64,000 nt of DNA from Aneurinibacillus sp. Ricciae_BoGa-3 (GCF_028421645.1 NZ_CP116887.1:2544001-2608000), one strand, 5' to 3'; numbered from the stretch's first letter, positions 15,875 through 26,784 are shown. Notes: generated from the sequence alone by a model not told the origin. Made by a program: numbers and translations.

Positions 15875-16765
15875 CTAGGAATGATGATCGACTTTCAAAC
15901 CAATGAATTTTTTGAATTCCATAAGCTTTGTATAGGGATACACCGCATAGCGAGGCAGTTCATAAAGGGCACTACCAGGATAGACTCTTCCTGGATGTTG
16001 TCGTAAAACGCCAGATGGGGAATCCTTCTTGTTTTACAAGATCAATGGTGTATGGATTGTATTGACCGTACGAATAAGCAATGTAGTTGCCATGTGTTAA
16101 TTCCTTCACCGTTTTTAACCTCAGATAGCGGTTGTGTCACAAACCAGCTCTTTTTTCCCATCAAATGGTGAAACTTATGCGGATGAGTTTGATAATCAAA
16201 GACATCGCTGTATTTTAGTAGTTCAGCCCAGCTAACGGAATTTAGCTTATCGGGGTTAAACGTATCTGGTTTTTGGTTCATCGATCCTGTTATCAGAAAC
16301 AGCGTCGCTTTGAGTGATAACGTCTTAGTACAGGAGCCGCGTACCGGAAATTTGATTTAATCCGTCATCGAAGGTTAAAACATTAGACCTAACTGGGAGC
16401 TTTATTTTTCTTATAACGTATTGTTCAAGCGTAGGGAGTGGAATCACCTGATATTTATTATCATGCAGGAGTTTCATTTGTGCTTGAAACTGCTCAGATG
16501 AAATAACGGCCGCGTTATTTTTTTCATTTGCTTCAAGAAGATGGTGATACATGAGCACAACAACACCTGAAACGGATGTATCCATCTTGGTTTGCTCGTC
16601 AGGTTTAGCGGGAAAAAGCGGATAACCAAAGAAGGTGGTTTCCGTTTTGGCTTTAATTGGTCCATTAAATGGCTTATGGGTAGGGATAATTCTGCAGGCA
16701 GGAAGCATGTATAACATTAGTAAAACAGCAACAATACTTTTTACTTGTTTCTCATGTTTTCATAT
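15875..16765 (-). pseudogene. polysaccharide deacetylase lipoprotein, multiply frameshifted
   Basis: Pieces in several frames spell one NodB-type protein. There is a lipoprotein signal (VAVLLMLYMLPAC), VVVLMYHHLLE, SSEQFQAQMKLLHDNKYQVI, the metal motif LTFDDGL (near 16380), then FRYAAPVLRRYHSK and LITGSMNQK in shifted frames, SVSWAELLKYSDVFDYQTHPH (16281 down to about 16170), NYIAYSYGQYNPYTIDLVKQ, and GRVYPGSALYELPRYAVYP at the end. At least four frameshifts separate them. In life it would have deacetylated wall or exopolysaccharide GlcNAc, like IcaB/PgaB relatives. Confidence 0.8.
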
Positions 16766-17060
16766 GGATTGCCCTCATAATTTTTTTGTGAATTTATTAG
16801 TATTGTAAAATCTACTGATGGGTATTATCGTTATTAAGGGATAAGGGGGGAATATGCGATAATTTTGGACCGCTATCTGGTCTTCAATTGCTGTATTCCA
16901 TTATTGGTCCTTAATCTATAAAAGTCATTCGTTCTGTGAATATTGCAGAATGGATGGCTTTTTTTCATTACGTGTATCCATAAAGAGTATTTTAACTATG
17001 CATATATATCTTATCTCATTAAAATAATAAATTTATCTTAGCTGGATAAGGAGTAGTTGC
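16766..17060. other. intergenic with terminator-like hairpin
   Basis: About 16921-16968 holds an imperfect stem (AGTCATTCGTTCTG with CAGAATGGATGGCT) followed by TTTTTTTC. Nothing else supported; no open frame with a ribosome site. Confidence 0.45.
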
Positions 17061-17282
17061 ATGTCGGATATAAACCAAAGAGTAGATTCTTTAATTATAG
17101 GCATTGACGTCGGCTCAACAACCGTAAAAGCGACCGTGGTGAATCCGATAAACAAAGAAATTTTGTGGTCCGATTATCAGCGTCACAACACGAAACAGGC
17201 AGAAAAGGTCTTAGAATTTTTGATTTTTATAGGAAATGAATTTCCCCATATCAAACAAGAAAACATTCGCGTATTTATTTAA
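17061..17282 (+). pseudogene. BadF/BcrA-type activase ATPase, N-terminal stub
   Basis: ATG after AAGGAG. The 73 codons carry the actin-fold phosphate-1 motif IIGIDVGSTTVKATVVNP and EILWSDYQRHNTKQAEKVLEF, the start of the large CoA-dehydratase-activase-like ATPases (about 1400 residues in Bacilli). The frame ends after NIRVFI, just where the conserved TGSG should follow. Truncated and presumably dead. Confidence 0.75.
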
Positions 17283-17624
17283 ATCGGTATCACTGTCTAC
17301 TCTATACATGTGGAGTGCGTGGTAGAGCTTTGGGAGGATGGAAAGTAAGGATATATAAGTAAAGAGAAGGGCATATACCACAATTGGCAGGTGCCTTTAG
17401 CAAAACCTAAATTAAGGAGTATTCACTATTGATGAAAACAGATAATTAATTTAGTGAAAAAGGCTACTTTTGTGCGAGTCTACAACAGTTTATCAATAAA
17501 AAAGAATAAAAGTAAATGAAGTTTGCATTTCAAGTAAGAAACTGGAGGAGAGGAACTTTGTCACAACTTTTGTGTCTCTCAACATGATACCAAAAAAATA
17601 GATTCAGAGGAAGACATTCTTGTA
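17283..17624. other. intergenic, no supported gene
   Basis: AT-rich decayed sequence. A GGAGGAG site at about 17541-17549 precedes a nine-codon frame; reading shifts by one base join it loosely to the next fragment, suggesting a broken gene start. Confidence 0.3.
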
Positions 17625-17906
17625 GTGAAACGACGCTTCTTCACTGAATCCTATAATAAAGCGATTGAAGAATTTGCAAAAACTTGGTTTGTGGATGAAG
17701 GGGAGCTACATTCTTCTGCTATTCAATATGTGATGGGAACAGAGCCTATTCCGAATATCGGGGGAATTATCAACAGCAAGCAATTTCATAAGTATAAAGC
17801 CGTAAATCCAGATGCAAAACCATTGAAATACGGACCAGAAATGAAGCGTCAGTGGAGAAAAACATTAGATGAAGTCATTGTACCTTTGAATGACGAGTTG
17901 AGATAA
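17625..17906 (+). pseudogene. probable HsdR (type I restriction) C-terminal fragment
   Basis: 93 codons (open frame extends upstream to about 17533 without a start). The sequence FAKTWFVDEGELHSSAIQYV, a middle IPNIGGII segment and YKAVNPDAKPLKY...EVIVPLNDELR resembles the helical C-terminal domain of EcoR124-type HsdR subunits, which end in LKY and a PL-rich helix. No motor domain, hsdM or hsdS nearby. Family call is tentative. Confidence 0.4.
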
Positions 17907-17968
17907 GATCGTTTTGAAGCAAATCATTTATTAAATACACAGATAAAAAAATATCTTTTTGTGAGTTA

Positions 17969-18014
17969 TACGTATACATTTATGTCACCATTTTACGACA
18001 TAAATGTATACGTA
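17969..18014. repeat. 18-bp perfect inverted repeat with TTTATGTC ends
   Basis: Arms at 17969-17986 and 17997-18014 (TACGTATACATTTATGTC and its complement) flank a 10-base spacer. The inner TTTATGTC motif recurs as TTTATGTCG at 18036, 19581 and 19605. The shape suggests a recombinase or transposase site. Confidence 0.6.
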
Positions 18015-18111
18015 TTAAAGAGAAATAGAGATAGTTTTATGTCGCAAAAATTATACGAATATGGGCTCTTCGCTAATTACCATGATTTAGAGATAATTTA
18101 AAAGATTAATA

Positions 18112-18262
18112 GGACAGGGAACTGTTATTGGTTAAACTCACGAAATCCGCTTGAATCCACCCGGTATATGTTTTTCTTATCCTGTTCATACTTGGAGTAG
18201 GACAGGGACTGTTATTGGTTGGACGAGCGAATGATGCTTGTTTTCATACCGGTAATTGTCCT
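18112..18262. repeat. two imperfect direct repeats inside the ISL3 end
   Basis: AGGACAGGGA(A)CTGTTATTGGTT at about 18112 and 18200, each followed by a weaker shared pattern ending in GCTTG and CCGGTA. Unit spacing about 88 bases. Possible transposase sites or remains of an internal duplication. Confidence 0.5.
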
Positions 18263-18269
18263 TTTTTCT

Positions 18270-19497
18270 TTACTTGGCTATTTCTAACTTTCCAGCGATT
18301 AGGTAAATCATCGTCATAAGATTTTGTATCGTTCGATAGCCTCGTGCTTTACGTTTTGCTGCTTGAACAAGGCTATTGATGCCTTCCAAGAGACCATTGG
18401 TTATTTTCGACTGAAACCATTGTAAAATGCCTTGTTTGTGATGCTTAATGGTTTTCGCTACTTGAACCATCGGTTCAAGCCGGGAGCGAACAGCCCAGTT
18501 GTACCATTCTTGCAAATAAAGATCGGCTAGTAAGGCGGGCCTTGTCCAGAAATCTTGAAAAGCCAGCTTTAGATGATACGCTTTCGTCGTTTTCAGATTC
18601 ATTTCTTTTAAGCGAATGAGCTGCTCTTTCTGTTTTACATTGAGATTCTTTTCATTTTTAAGCCAAACATACCGGCTTCTTTTTTAGTTCCGGTATTTCT
18701 CTTTGTTCCTGTCGACGCACCTCATCGACCGCTTCATTAATCAGCTTCAAAATATGAAACTTATCAAAGGTATGATTTGCATTAGGAAAGTGGGTTTTCA
18801 CTCCTTGAATAAAAGCGGGAGATAGATCACTGCAGAATTCTTCTATTTGTTCTGCTGCTCCATTTTTCGTCTCTAATTCAGCTTTAAATCGCTTCAGTGT
18901 AGAAGCGTCTTTTCCTTCTGTAGCAAAGATGACTTTTCGCTGTTGTATGTCAACAACTAAACTCACATATTGATGTCCTCTTTTAGAGGATGTTTCATCA
19001 ATGGCCACTTTCGTTACCTTTGACAAATCTTGCTTTTCGAGTTCCTTATCGACATAGAAGCGAAGAGTACGCCATAAACGGGTGTCATGTTCGCGCATAA
19101 TACGAGCAGCCGCATTCACCGGCATTTCTTTTACAAGTTCTAATACCCGAAACTCGAAGAGTTCCGTAAAGCCGCTGCCTGGGCGAGACCAAGAAACAGA
19201 AGCAGCTTTCACTTTATCGCATTGCTCGCAACGTACACGCGGAAGAGGAGCATGCAGAAAAGAGGTATACTGCCAGAAATCCAAGTGTCGCCAGACACGT
19301 TCCTTTACCACGATGTCATAGAAGGGCTGGTTCTTTGTACCACAAGTGGCACAGGGAAAGTTGCCCTTACGATCAAAATCTAAATAAATATCCAAACGAC
19401 CATTGTTCAAATCAAATTCCTTGCGGATGACATACCAAGGATATTCAAGTTGTAAAGCTGCTTGATACATTTCTAAGTCTTGTTCATTAGTTTTCAT
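18270..19497 (-). pseudogene. ISL3-family transposase, frameshifted
   Basis: The N-terminal part (19497 to 18658) has the zinc-finger CATCGTKNQ...CEQCDKVKA, helix-turn-helix and the DDE core with VTKVAIDETSSKRGHQYVS and FCSDLSPAFIQGV; it ends at KKPVCLA. The C-terminal part (18602 to 18270, frame open from about 18655) continues with LADLYLQEWYNWAVRS and the conserved SKITNGLLEGINSLVQAAKR end. One frameshift near 18655 separates them; total about 400 residues, the family norm. Other DNA is intact, so decay is recent. Confidence 0.85.
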
Positions 19498-19580
19498 TGA
19501 GCTATTCCCCTTGTAAAAAGTATGATAGCTCTATCATTAACATATATGTTTCACGCTAGACAGCGAGGAAGCCGAATATG

Positions 19581-19760
19581 TTTATGTCGCAGAATAGAGG
19601 GAGTTTTATGTCGTTGTACAAGAACAACGAACCCAAAGTTATTGGTACGTCTGGATTTTTTATTAGTTAACATAATATATATTATCGGACGTTAAATAAA
19701 AAACAATAAAATACAATCTTTAAATCTCATTAAATCTCATTAAATCTCATTTAAAAAGAT
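19581..19760. repeat. TTTATGTCG copies and TAAATCTCAT tandem repeat
   Basis: TTTATGTCG at 19581 and 19605, matching the copies left of the IS. At about 19720-19752 a 10-base unit (TAAATCTCAT) is repeated three times head to tail in AT-rich sequence before aroK. Confidence 0.55.
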
Positions 19761-19929
19761 TTTTCTTGTTTTTGAGATAAAAGAAAATCAAATTGCCAAA
19801 TGCATTTTTTATTGTCAATTTGCTCATGGTTATCTTTTAAAACATCTTGTAGAACTATATAATTGAATCAGTAGCATAATTGAATTAGTGGCGTTACACA
19901 TTTCATCAACTAATAAATAGGAGAAACAA

Positions 19930-20499
19930 ATGAACAACGAAATCGCGCTTCCTGTTAGAGAAAAAAATATTGTGCTTATCGGTTTTATGGGTGTTGGCAA
20001 AACAACCATTGGCCAACTTGTAGCAAAAAAACTCTATAGGGATTTTATAGATATTGATCAGTACATTGAAGAAAAATACAACATGCCGATTCCCCAGTTA
20101 TTTAAAGAAAAAGGTGAACAGCATTTTCGAACGATTGAAAGAGAAACGGTTATTAATATTTGTAAAACGAATCGCTGTAAAATTGTTTCGTTAGGCGGCG
20201 GAGCGTTTCAACAGCCAGAGATCAGGAATGTCTGCCTTGCCAATTGTATTGTGCTTTTCCTTGATTTATCATGGGAATCCTGGAAAGAAAGATTGAATGT
20301 CATCATAGACAGCCGCCCAGTTCTTCAAAATCGGTCCGCAGAGGAAATTCATGGATTATTCGAAGAAAGACAGCACGCTTACTCGATGCATAATTCAAAA
20401 ATCTCCGCCGATAACCAAACGCCTGATGAAATAGCCGATTATATTGTCAACGCACTTAAACTTGGATGGGATCTTTATCAACCACACCCTGATTTTTAA
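19930..20499 (+). CDS. aroK: shikimate kinase
   Basis: 189 residues. It phosphorylates shikimate with ATP in chorismate synthesis. Walker A is GFMGVGKTT (near 22), the shikimate-binding DID is near 46, the FRTIERE arginine motif near 69, GGG near 94 and the lid arginine in DSRPVLQ near 137. ATG preceded by AGGAGA. It lies between the decayed zone and a LuxR remnant, with no other aro gene near. Slightly longer than typical because of a 12-residue N-terminal extension and an acidic tail. Confidence 0.9.
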   Translation: MNNEIALPVREKNIVLIGFMGVGKTTIGQLVAKKLYRDFIDIDQYIEEKYNMPIPQLFKEKGEQHFRTIERETVINICKTNRCKIVSLGGGAFQQPEIRNVCLANCIVLFLDLSWESWKERLNVIIDSRPVLQNRSAEEIHGLFEERQHAYSMHNSKISADNQTPDEIADYIVNALKLGWDLYQPHPDF

Positions 20500-20553
20500 A
20501 GACCATTCCTTGTTATGTAAAGTTACGCCCCTCCCCCACCTATTTCTCAACGT

Positions 20554-20667
20554 TTGCTTAGAAAATATATTAGTATTAATACGGTAAAACGGCACATTCA
20601 AAATATTTTTAAGAAACTAGATGTCAAAACACGTACGGGTTTGCTGAGTAAATTAGATCGTTTATAA
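20554..20667 (+). pseudogene. LuxR/NarL-type helix-turn-helix remnant
   Basis: Reads ISINTVKRHIQNIFKKLDV then TRTGLLSKLDRL and a stop, the recognition helix and C-terminus of GerE/LuxR regulators. No upstream part; in-frame sequence before it is unrelated. Confidence 0.7.
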
Positions 20668-20818
20668 GGGTTCTTGATTTTAAATACACAGGAATAGCGC
20701 AATCTTCCATACTTGTTATGTATGTTGTAAACAAACTTTATTGTCAACATTGCTTTGTATACAACACTTTCATGTTATGGACAATAAAACAGCCCCTATA
20801 CAAAGGAGCTGCACAGCA

Positions 20819-21886
20819 TTATCCACTATGATTTTTATGCATCCAAAGCACGCCGGATTTGATAACATGTGGAATTTTGCCAAGAAGCACCTGGGAATTG
20901 ATCATGCCAAAACCCGTCTTTTTGCCAAGATACCCTAATACACCCTTAAGCTTAAGCGAATGGGCTACATATTCCTTTCCCTGCCATACAGAAAGGAAAT
21001 ATTCGCCGAGTTGCTTACCCTGCAGGTGTGCCAGCTGTGCACTTGGAGCAAAAGCTGAACTGGCGCAGTCCCCTATTACAAATATATCATTGTAATACGG
21101 CAGCTCATAATTATCTTTAACAACGATTCGATTGAGTCGATCTGCGTTACTGTAAGCGAGCAGCGGATTTGAGACCGGATGCGGCATAATCCCTGCAGCC
21201 CACACGCATAAATCATAAGGTACCAGTGTGCCGCCTGCGTAGTAGACAGCTTTTTCATCAATCATCGTTACACTTATATTGGTCAACACGTCTATTTTTT
21301 GGTCTTCCAGGTGGGAACGTACGAATCTCTGGATTCTTTCCGGCAATGTTGGCAGTATTTCGTTTGACCTTTCAAGTAGGGTAATCTTATGTTCAGAATG
21401 CTGCTCGCTTAAATCGCTGGCCAACTCCACCCCTGATAGTCCGCCTCCCACTATTACCAAATGGGAATTAGCCGGCAGATTATCGATACTCTTTCTTGTT
21501 TTTATTGCCTTTGCAAAGGTTTGAATGCTGTTTGTATATTCTTCCGCCCACGGTACATTGAAGTAATTGTCAACACAGCCAAGCGAAACAATAAGCTGTT
21601 CGAACGAGACTTCCTGCTGTGCACAGATAACCTTATGATGGTGAATTTGAATTTCTTCCGCCTCATCCTGTATATATTCCACCTGGGGATGGGATGGGAA
21701 TCGGGCCTTTACTTTGTTCTCATTAAGTGAACCGCTGGCCAGCGCATAAAATTCTGGCTTAATAGCATGATGGTTTAGTCTGTCTATTACCTTTATATGA
21801 ATGTCAGGCGGGATATACGGAATCACCGTGTTAAGAAAAGATACACCTCCGTATCCGGCCCCGAGTAAAACAATTTCTTTACCCAT
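20819..21886 (-). CDS. type II NADH dehydrogenase-like FAD/NAD oxidoreductase
   Basis: 355 residues, two Rossmann motifs: GAGYGGVSFL near residue 8 for FAD and VGGGLSGVELA near 147 for NADH, plus DIFVIGDCASS near 268, the second FAD contact. NDH-2 enzymes pass electrons from NADH to quinone at the membrane face. Similar to the YutJ/YumB group. ATG with GAGGGGAG before it. The 3' end lies close to the LuxR remnant; no partner genes. Could be a sulfide:quinone-type relative, but the sulfide-specific cysteines are not seen. Confidence 0.85.
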   Translation of the reverse strand: MGKEIVLLGAGYGGVSFLNTVIPYIPPDIHIKVIDRLNHHAIKPEFYALASGSLNENKVKARFPSHPQVEYIQDEAEEIQIHHHKVICAQQEVSFEQLIVSLGCVDNYFNVPWAEEYTNSIQTFAKAIKTRKSIDNLPANSHLVIVGGGLSGVELASDLSEQHSEHKITLLERSNEILPTLPERIQRFVRSHLEDQKIDVLTNISVTMIDEKAVYYAGGTLVPYDLCVWAAGIMPHPVSNPLLAYSNADRLNRIVVKDNYELPYYNDIFVIGDCASSAFAPSAQLAHLQGKQLGEYFLSVWQGKEYVAHSLKLKGVLGYLGKKTGFGMINSQVLLGKIPHVIKSGVLWMHKNHSG

Positions 21887-21998
21887 TCTAGTCTCCCCTC
21901 TTTCATTTGCATCAAAGAGTTAAAATTCGTATTAATCATACCTTTTAAAATGTATTACTACAACGAAGATAAGTAATTTTCACAAGATATTCAAAAAA

Positions 21999-22051
21999 AT
22001 TCTCTTTTATTCTTCAAAATATCTTCACGAAGAACAAAAGAGAATTTTTTG
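21999..22051 (-). terminator. bidirectional terminator
   Basis: Stem AATTCTCTTTT-(A)TTCTTC with GAAGAAC-AAAAGAGAATT, A/T runs on both sides. Serves the hydrolase gene ending at 22064. Confidence 0.8.
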
Positions 22052-22063
22052 GGGCCATTTCAT

Positions 22064-22891
22064 TCATAGCACACGTTTTGCGCCAAAATAGGTATAGTTC
22101 TTAAAATACCAATCCAGATCATCAATCCTGACTTTAGCCGATGCCGCATGCGCCATCTTATTGTCACCCATATAAATCCCGACGTGCGTAATCCCTCCAC
22201 TATTCATGGAATCAAAGAAAAGCAGATCGCCGGGTTTTAAACTACTGACGTCATCAATTTGTGTTCCAACATTGAACTGATCAGCAGCTACCCTGGGAAT
22301 ATCAACTCCCATCTGCGAAAGTACATACTTAGTAAAGCCGCTGCAGTCAAACCCCTCATCAGGTGTGTTGCCTCCGTATTTATACGGTACATTTAACACA
22401 TTATTTACAAGATCACCTAATGGTACGCTGCCAGCCGAAGAAGGATTCTCAGTGCCAGCTGGAGGAACTGAAAGATTTTCAGGTGAAATATGTATAGGTT
22501 GAACCGTTGTATGTATCGGCTGTGCTGGATGTATGCTGGTACTTGCGATTAACTTGGTGGTGGTTGAACTGCTCTCGGTATTATTGGCTGCCACCCGGAT
22601 TAAATGAATGGGCTCCTCGGGTGCCGGGCTAACAGCGAGTGTACGGTGACCTGCTGAACGGGAAGACTTTTGGGTGGAACTCCTGGCGGGAACGGGTATT
22701 GTAAGAGCCTTTCCCACTATTATCGTGTCTTTTTTGAGATTGTTTGCCTTTTTAATCTGGTCAATTGTCACATGGAATTTCTGGCTGATTATATACAGAC
22801 TATCATTCTTGACTACTTTATAGGTAGCAGCTGATACAGGCGAGGCAATGGCCATCGATAGAAGGCATAAACCAACAATTTTTGTTTTCAA
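22064..22891 (-). CDS. secreted LysM-NlpC/P60 endopeptidase
   Basis: 275 residues. Signal peptide ending SPVSAA, one LysM (about 24-68, YKVVKNDSLYIISQKF), a 90-residue Ser/Thr/Pro linker, then NlpC/P60 (about 155-275) with FDCSGFTKYV (Cys), THVGIYMG (His) and KMAHAAS (His). I place the start at a TTG (22891) because GGTGAT lies 4 bases ahead; the upstream ATG at 22903 overlaps that site and would add four residues. It hydrolyses wall peptides during growth or sporulation. Terminator directly downstream. Confidence 0.87.
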   Translation of the reverse strand: MKTKIVGLCLLSMAIASPVSAATYKVVKNDSLYIISQKFHVTIDQIKKANNLKKDTIIVGKALTIPVPARSSTQKSSRSAGHRTLAVSPAPEEPIHLIRVAANNTESSSTTTKLIASTSIHPAQPIHTTVQPIHISPENLSVPPAGTENPSSAGSVPLGDLVNNVLNVPYKYGGNTPDEGFDCSGFTKYVLSQMGVDIPRVAADQFNVGTQIDDVSSLKPGDLLFFDSMNSGGITHVGIYMGDNKMAHAASAKVRIDDLDWYFKNYTYFGAKRVL

Positions 22892-23074
22892 ATAAATCAC
22901 CATCCTGTCCTATCATCTGATGTGCAATATTATCAAGGAATTTGTAAATCTATGTATTTTGAATTTGATAGAAGGGAGACATAAATAGCTATCTTCCCCC
23001 TCTATACCCTATTTTATCCTATAATCTAGCATAATGGTATGGTTAAATAGATTTGTACGCAGTAGTATATGCAT

Positions 23075-23110
23075 AAAAAAGGGGGGTGTATTTTACTAAC
23101 CCCCTTTATC
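23075..23110 (-). terminator. terminator after the U32 gene
   Basis: G-run/C-run stem with TTTTTT tail on the - strand. Confidence 0.8.
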
Positions 23111-23123
23111 TTTATACTAGTTA

Positions 23124-25625
23124 TTACTTTTTAATTAATTGACCGCGGGTTACCCCAAGCTGGTTTGTTGCCTTAAGACTCTTCCAGACACTTGTTCCAG
23201 TCCGTTTACCGTCCAGGGCTTGCCGGTATAGCCGAATGACTTCATGCACCATTTCTTCCGACTCTTCCAGGAATTCAATTCGGAAATCCCGAACACCAAG
23301 CTCAAGAAAATGGCTGATGTACTCCGCGCCTGACTGCTCGATCGCATTATAGACAGTATTTCGGCAGCCGGTGTCTACGCGTACGGGGTGGGACATACCA
23401 ATGCGATCCTGCAAAGACACACGGTGGCTTTCACATGGCCTTCCACAGTTCGTATAATCGGTTCCGTCACTTAGGAAAGTGCAATAAACACAATGTTCGG
23501 TATGAAACATGGGAAGATGCTGGTGAATAACAAGCTCAATTTTATCCACTCTTGATTTCTCAAGCATGTCCACCATCTGTTGTATATTTAAGTCATAAGA
23601 AGGCGTGACACGGGTAAGCCCCTGCTCCAAAAACACATCCACTGCTTTATGGTTGGCGATATTGAGCGAAAAATCGCCAATCAGCGGCAGGCTTGTTTGC
23701 ATCTGGTTAAAATAATTAAGTGCTCCCAAATTACGCACGAGAATGGCATCTGGAGCCGCTTTAAGCATGGCGTTTAATACCCCGTTTTCGCCCGGCATGT
23801 GGATGCGCGGGGTAGCCAGTGCAATTTTCTTCCCAAACTGATGGGCCGCTGAAACGGCTGCCGGATAATCCTTAATAAATTCAAAGTCAGCGTATAGATA
23901 ATCCACATCTGTCCTGGTGGCAGCGTGTATTTGTTCCATTGTTCGGCATAGCACAATAAGTTCAGGCCGGCGGGTGGTATGTTCACCAGTTAATGCTGCA
24001 GACGATTCGATAGACTCATTTTCATGTAGCGTAGTTGTTTTTGTAAACCTGCGCGGCAATTCTCTCAGCGCCATCAGCTGTTCAACGGCTGCGCGCCGAA
24101 TCCTGTTAAGCTCTTTAACAGGCAGAATGACCTGTTTGTCCATCTGCATCTCCACTGTACTTAGTTCATAAACAGTGCCCCCAAGCCTTCCCCACTGATC
24201 CATCAGATACTCTTCGGTTAACGGGCGTTTGATCGCAGTTTCAAGAGGCAGCGATGAGGTAACGATAACCTTTGCACCAGTTTGTGTATCTAACCATACC
24301 GAATTCAGTGGCTTTCCTTCTGAGCCATAAGCGGTTACTGAGATAGGCGTTAACTCAAACGGACGGTCATGTTCAAAAGTTTTACGCAGTCTACGGTCAA
24401 GTTCAGGGTCATTCGTTTTCCATATTTTATCGCCTACTTGTACACGGTTCAGACGGACATCATTTCGTCCCGGAACAATCTCGATAATACCTGCAGCAAC
24501 TTCTCCTTCAACTTTACGGCCGTTTTTGCGAAGGTCATAGACGCGGCCGCCTTCTTCTTTTTCCTGAGGCTTCCCTGCGTCAAAAACAATTCCATCTCCT
24601 CTTTTTAATGGAGCTTCCAGTTCGCATATAACCGCATCTTTCAGCTTCTTCTTAACCATACCCAGGTATACGCCGCGGCTTTTCGGGAACGTTCCGTCAA
24701 CTAACTGCTTATTATTGGTCCCCTTCAGAAAACCATGTGTAAATCCACGGCTGAAACTTTGCTGAAGTTCACGCATGTCTTCCATTGAGGTGTGATAATT
24801 TTCCCCTTCGAAGTAAGCGTCGATGGCTCTGCGATACTTGCCGACGACATTTGCAACATATTCAGGTGATTTGAGGCGCCCTTCAATTTTAAAAGAGCTG
24901 ACGCCTGTTTCAATTAACTCGGGGATTAAATCGATCGCAGCTAAATCTTTTGGTGACAGCAGATAAGCAATATCTCCCATTTCCTTCTGTACGCCATCTA
25001 CAATTAGATCGTAGGGCAGGCGGCATGCCTGAGCGCACTCCCCACGGTTGGCGGAGCGTCCACCCCACATTTCAGACGTTAAACATTGACCGGAATAGGA
25101 TACACAAAGCGCACCATGCACAAACACTTCGAGCGGTACGGTTGTTTTCTCGGCGATTGTCCGGATCTGCTTTAGGTTATTTTCACGGCCAAGTACGACT
25201 ACTTCCATGCCGTATTCATCAACAAAATTCACTGCTTCTGGAGACGTAATGGTCATCTGGGTAGACCCATGTATCGGAAAGTCAGGGGATATTTCCCGAA
25301 TTAGCTCGACAAGGCCCATATCCTGAACAATAACAGCGTCCACACCCGCTTCGATACATACATCTACAAGCTCACTGGCATCCCGCAGTTCATCCTCAAA
25401 AACTAGTATATTGAAAGTTAGATAGCCTTTTACCCCATATCTGTGGAGATAGCCCATAATTTCCGGCAGATCATCCATTTTAAAATTGTCAGCTCTGGCA
25501 CGGGCATTAAATTTTTCGACGCCGAAAAAGACCGCATTGGCACCGTTAGCCACTGCAGCTTTCATACAATCCCAGTTGCCGGCTGGTGCCAGCAGTTCAA
25601 TCGAATCTCTTGTAGCTTTTCTCAC
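23124..25625 (-). CDS. U32 family peptidase-like rRNA hydroxylation protein (RlhA type)
   Basis: 833 residues, two U32 modules with a DUF3656-like insert. The first module has IELLAPAGNWDCMKAA and the cysteine-rich HGALCVSYSGQCLTSEMWGG with GECAQACRLPYD, which binds an iron-sulfur cluster in this family; the second has a CVYCTFL/CGRPCESH cluster near residue 680. E. coli RlhA hydroxylates C2501 of 23S rRNA with prephenate. GTG at 25625 is preferred because GGAAGG is 9 bases before it; the ATG at 25634 touches that site. Single gene. Confidence 0.8.
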   Translation of the reverse strand: MRKATRDSIELLAPAGNWDCMKAAVANGANAVFFGVEKFNARARADNFKMDDLPEIMGYLHRYGVKGYLTFNILVFEDELRDASELVDVCIEAGVDAVIVQDMGLVELIREISPDFPIHGSTQMTITSPEAVNFVDEYGMEVVVLGRENNLKQIRTIAEKTTVPLEVFVHGALCVSYSGQCLTSEMWGGRSANRGECAQACRLPYDLIVDGVQKEMGDIAYLLSPKDLAAIDLIPELIETGVSSFKIEGRLKSPEYVANVVGKYRRAIDAYFEGENYHTSMEDMRELQQSFSRGFTHGFLKGTNNKQLVDGTFPKSRGVYLGMVKKKLKDAVICELEAPLKRGDGIVFDAGKPQEKEEGGRVYDLRKNGRKVEGEVAAGIIEIVPGRNDVRLNRVQVGDKIWKTNDPELDRRLRKTFEHDRPFELTPISVTAYGSEGKPLNSVWLDTQTGAKVIVTSSLPLETAIKRPLTEEYLMDQWGRLGGTVYELSTVEMQMDKQVILPVKELNRIRRAAVEQLMALRELPRRFTKTTTLHENESIESSAALTGEHTTRRPELIVLCRTMEQIHAATRTDVDYLYADFEFIKDYPAAVSAAHQFGKKIALATPRIHMPGENGVLNAMLKAAPDAILVRNLGALNYFNQMQTSLPLIGDFSLNIANHKAVDVFLEQGLTRVTPSYDLNIQQMVDMLEKSRVDKIELVIHQHLPMFHTEHCVYCTFLSDGTDYTNCGRPCESHRVSLQDRIGMSHPVRVDTGCRNTVYNAIEQSGAEYISHFLELGVRDFRIEFLEESEEMVHEVIRLYRQALDGKRTGTSVWKSLKATNQLGVTRGQLIKK

Positions 25626-25634
25626 TCTATCCAT

Positions 25635-25879
25635 CCTTCCGGAATTTTACGAAATCAATCAATCTTATTCTAACAGTTTTTATAGAAGAAAAACGAGTGA
25701 ATTATCGAGGCATCTCGTGCGAAATGTCTATACTTCGTATAAACCGTTTTTTTCTTGTTACTTCTTGTGTTATGTAGTAGTTTTTTTGATACTTTTGTTT
25801 GTAATTTTTTGTTTTTTATTACTACGCAGTTTTTTTTTACTATTCAACCGATCACAGGAAAGCCGGCCTGTGGAAACTA
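25635..25879. other. T-rich intergenic stretch
   Basis: Long T-rich tracts (25747-25843) and a CACAGG/CCTGTG hairpin at about 25854-25874 next to the end of the zinc protein; no gene seen. Confidence 0.4.

Positions 25880-26780
<901 letters not shown>

Positions 26781-26784
<4 letters not shown>

Larger units (their letters stand above)
18064..19572 (-). mobile_element. ISL3-family insertion sequence with 8-bp target duplication
   Basis: Element of about 1509 bases. Left end GGCTCTTCGCT and right end AGCGAGGAAGC form an imperfect inverted repeat; the flanks carry CGAATATG at 18056-18063 and 19573-19580, the 8-bp duplication typical of ISL3. It encodes one transposase on the - strand, broken by a frameshift near 18655. 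The 200 bases inside the left end hold two imperfect copies of a 60-base repeat (from 18112 and 18200). It landed inside a field of TTTATGTCG repeats. Confidence 0.75.

Noticed and set aside
15818-16006. 62-codon + frame
   Set aside because: Antisense to the 3' end of the deacetylase pseudogene; weak site.
18064-19572. Transposase as an intact gene by programmed frameshift
   Set aside because: ISL3 transposases are read from one frame, and no slippery run with stimulatory structure was evident near 18655.
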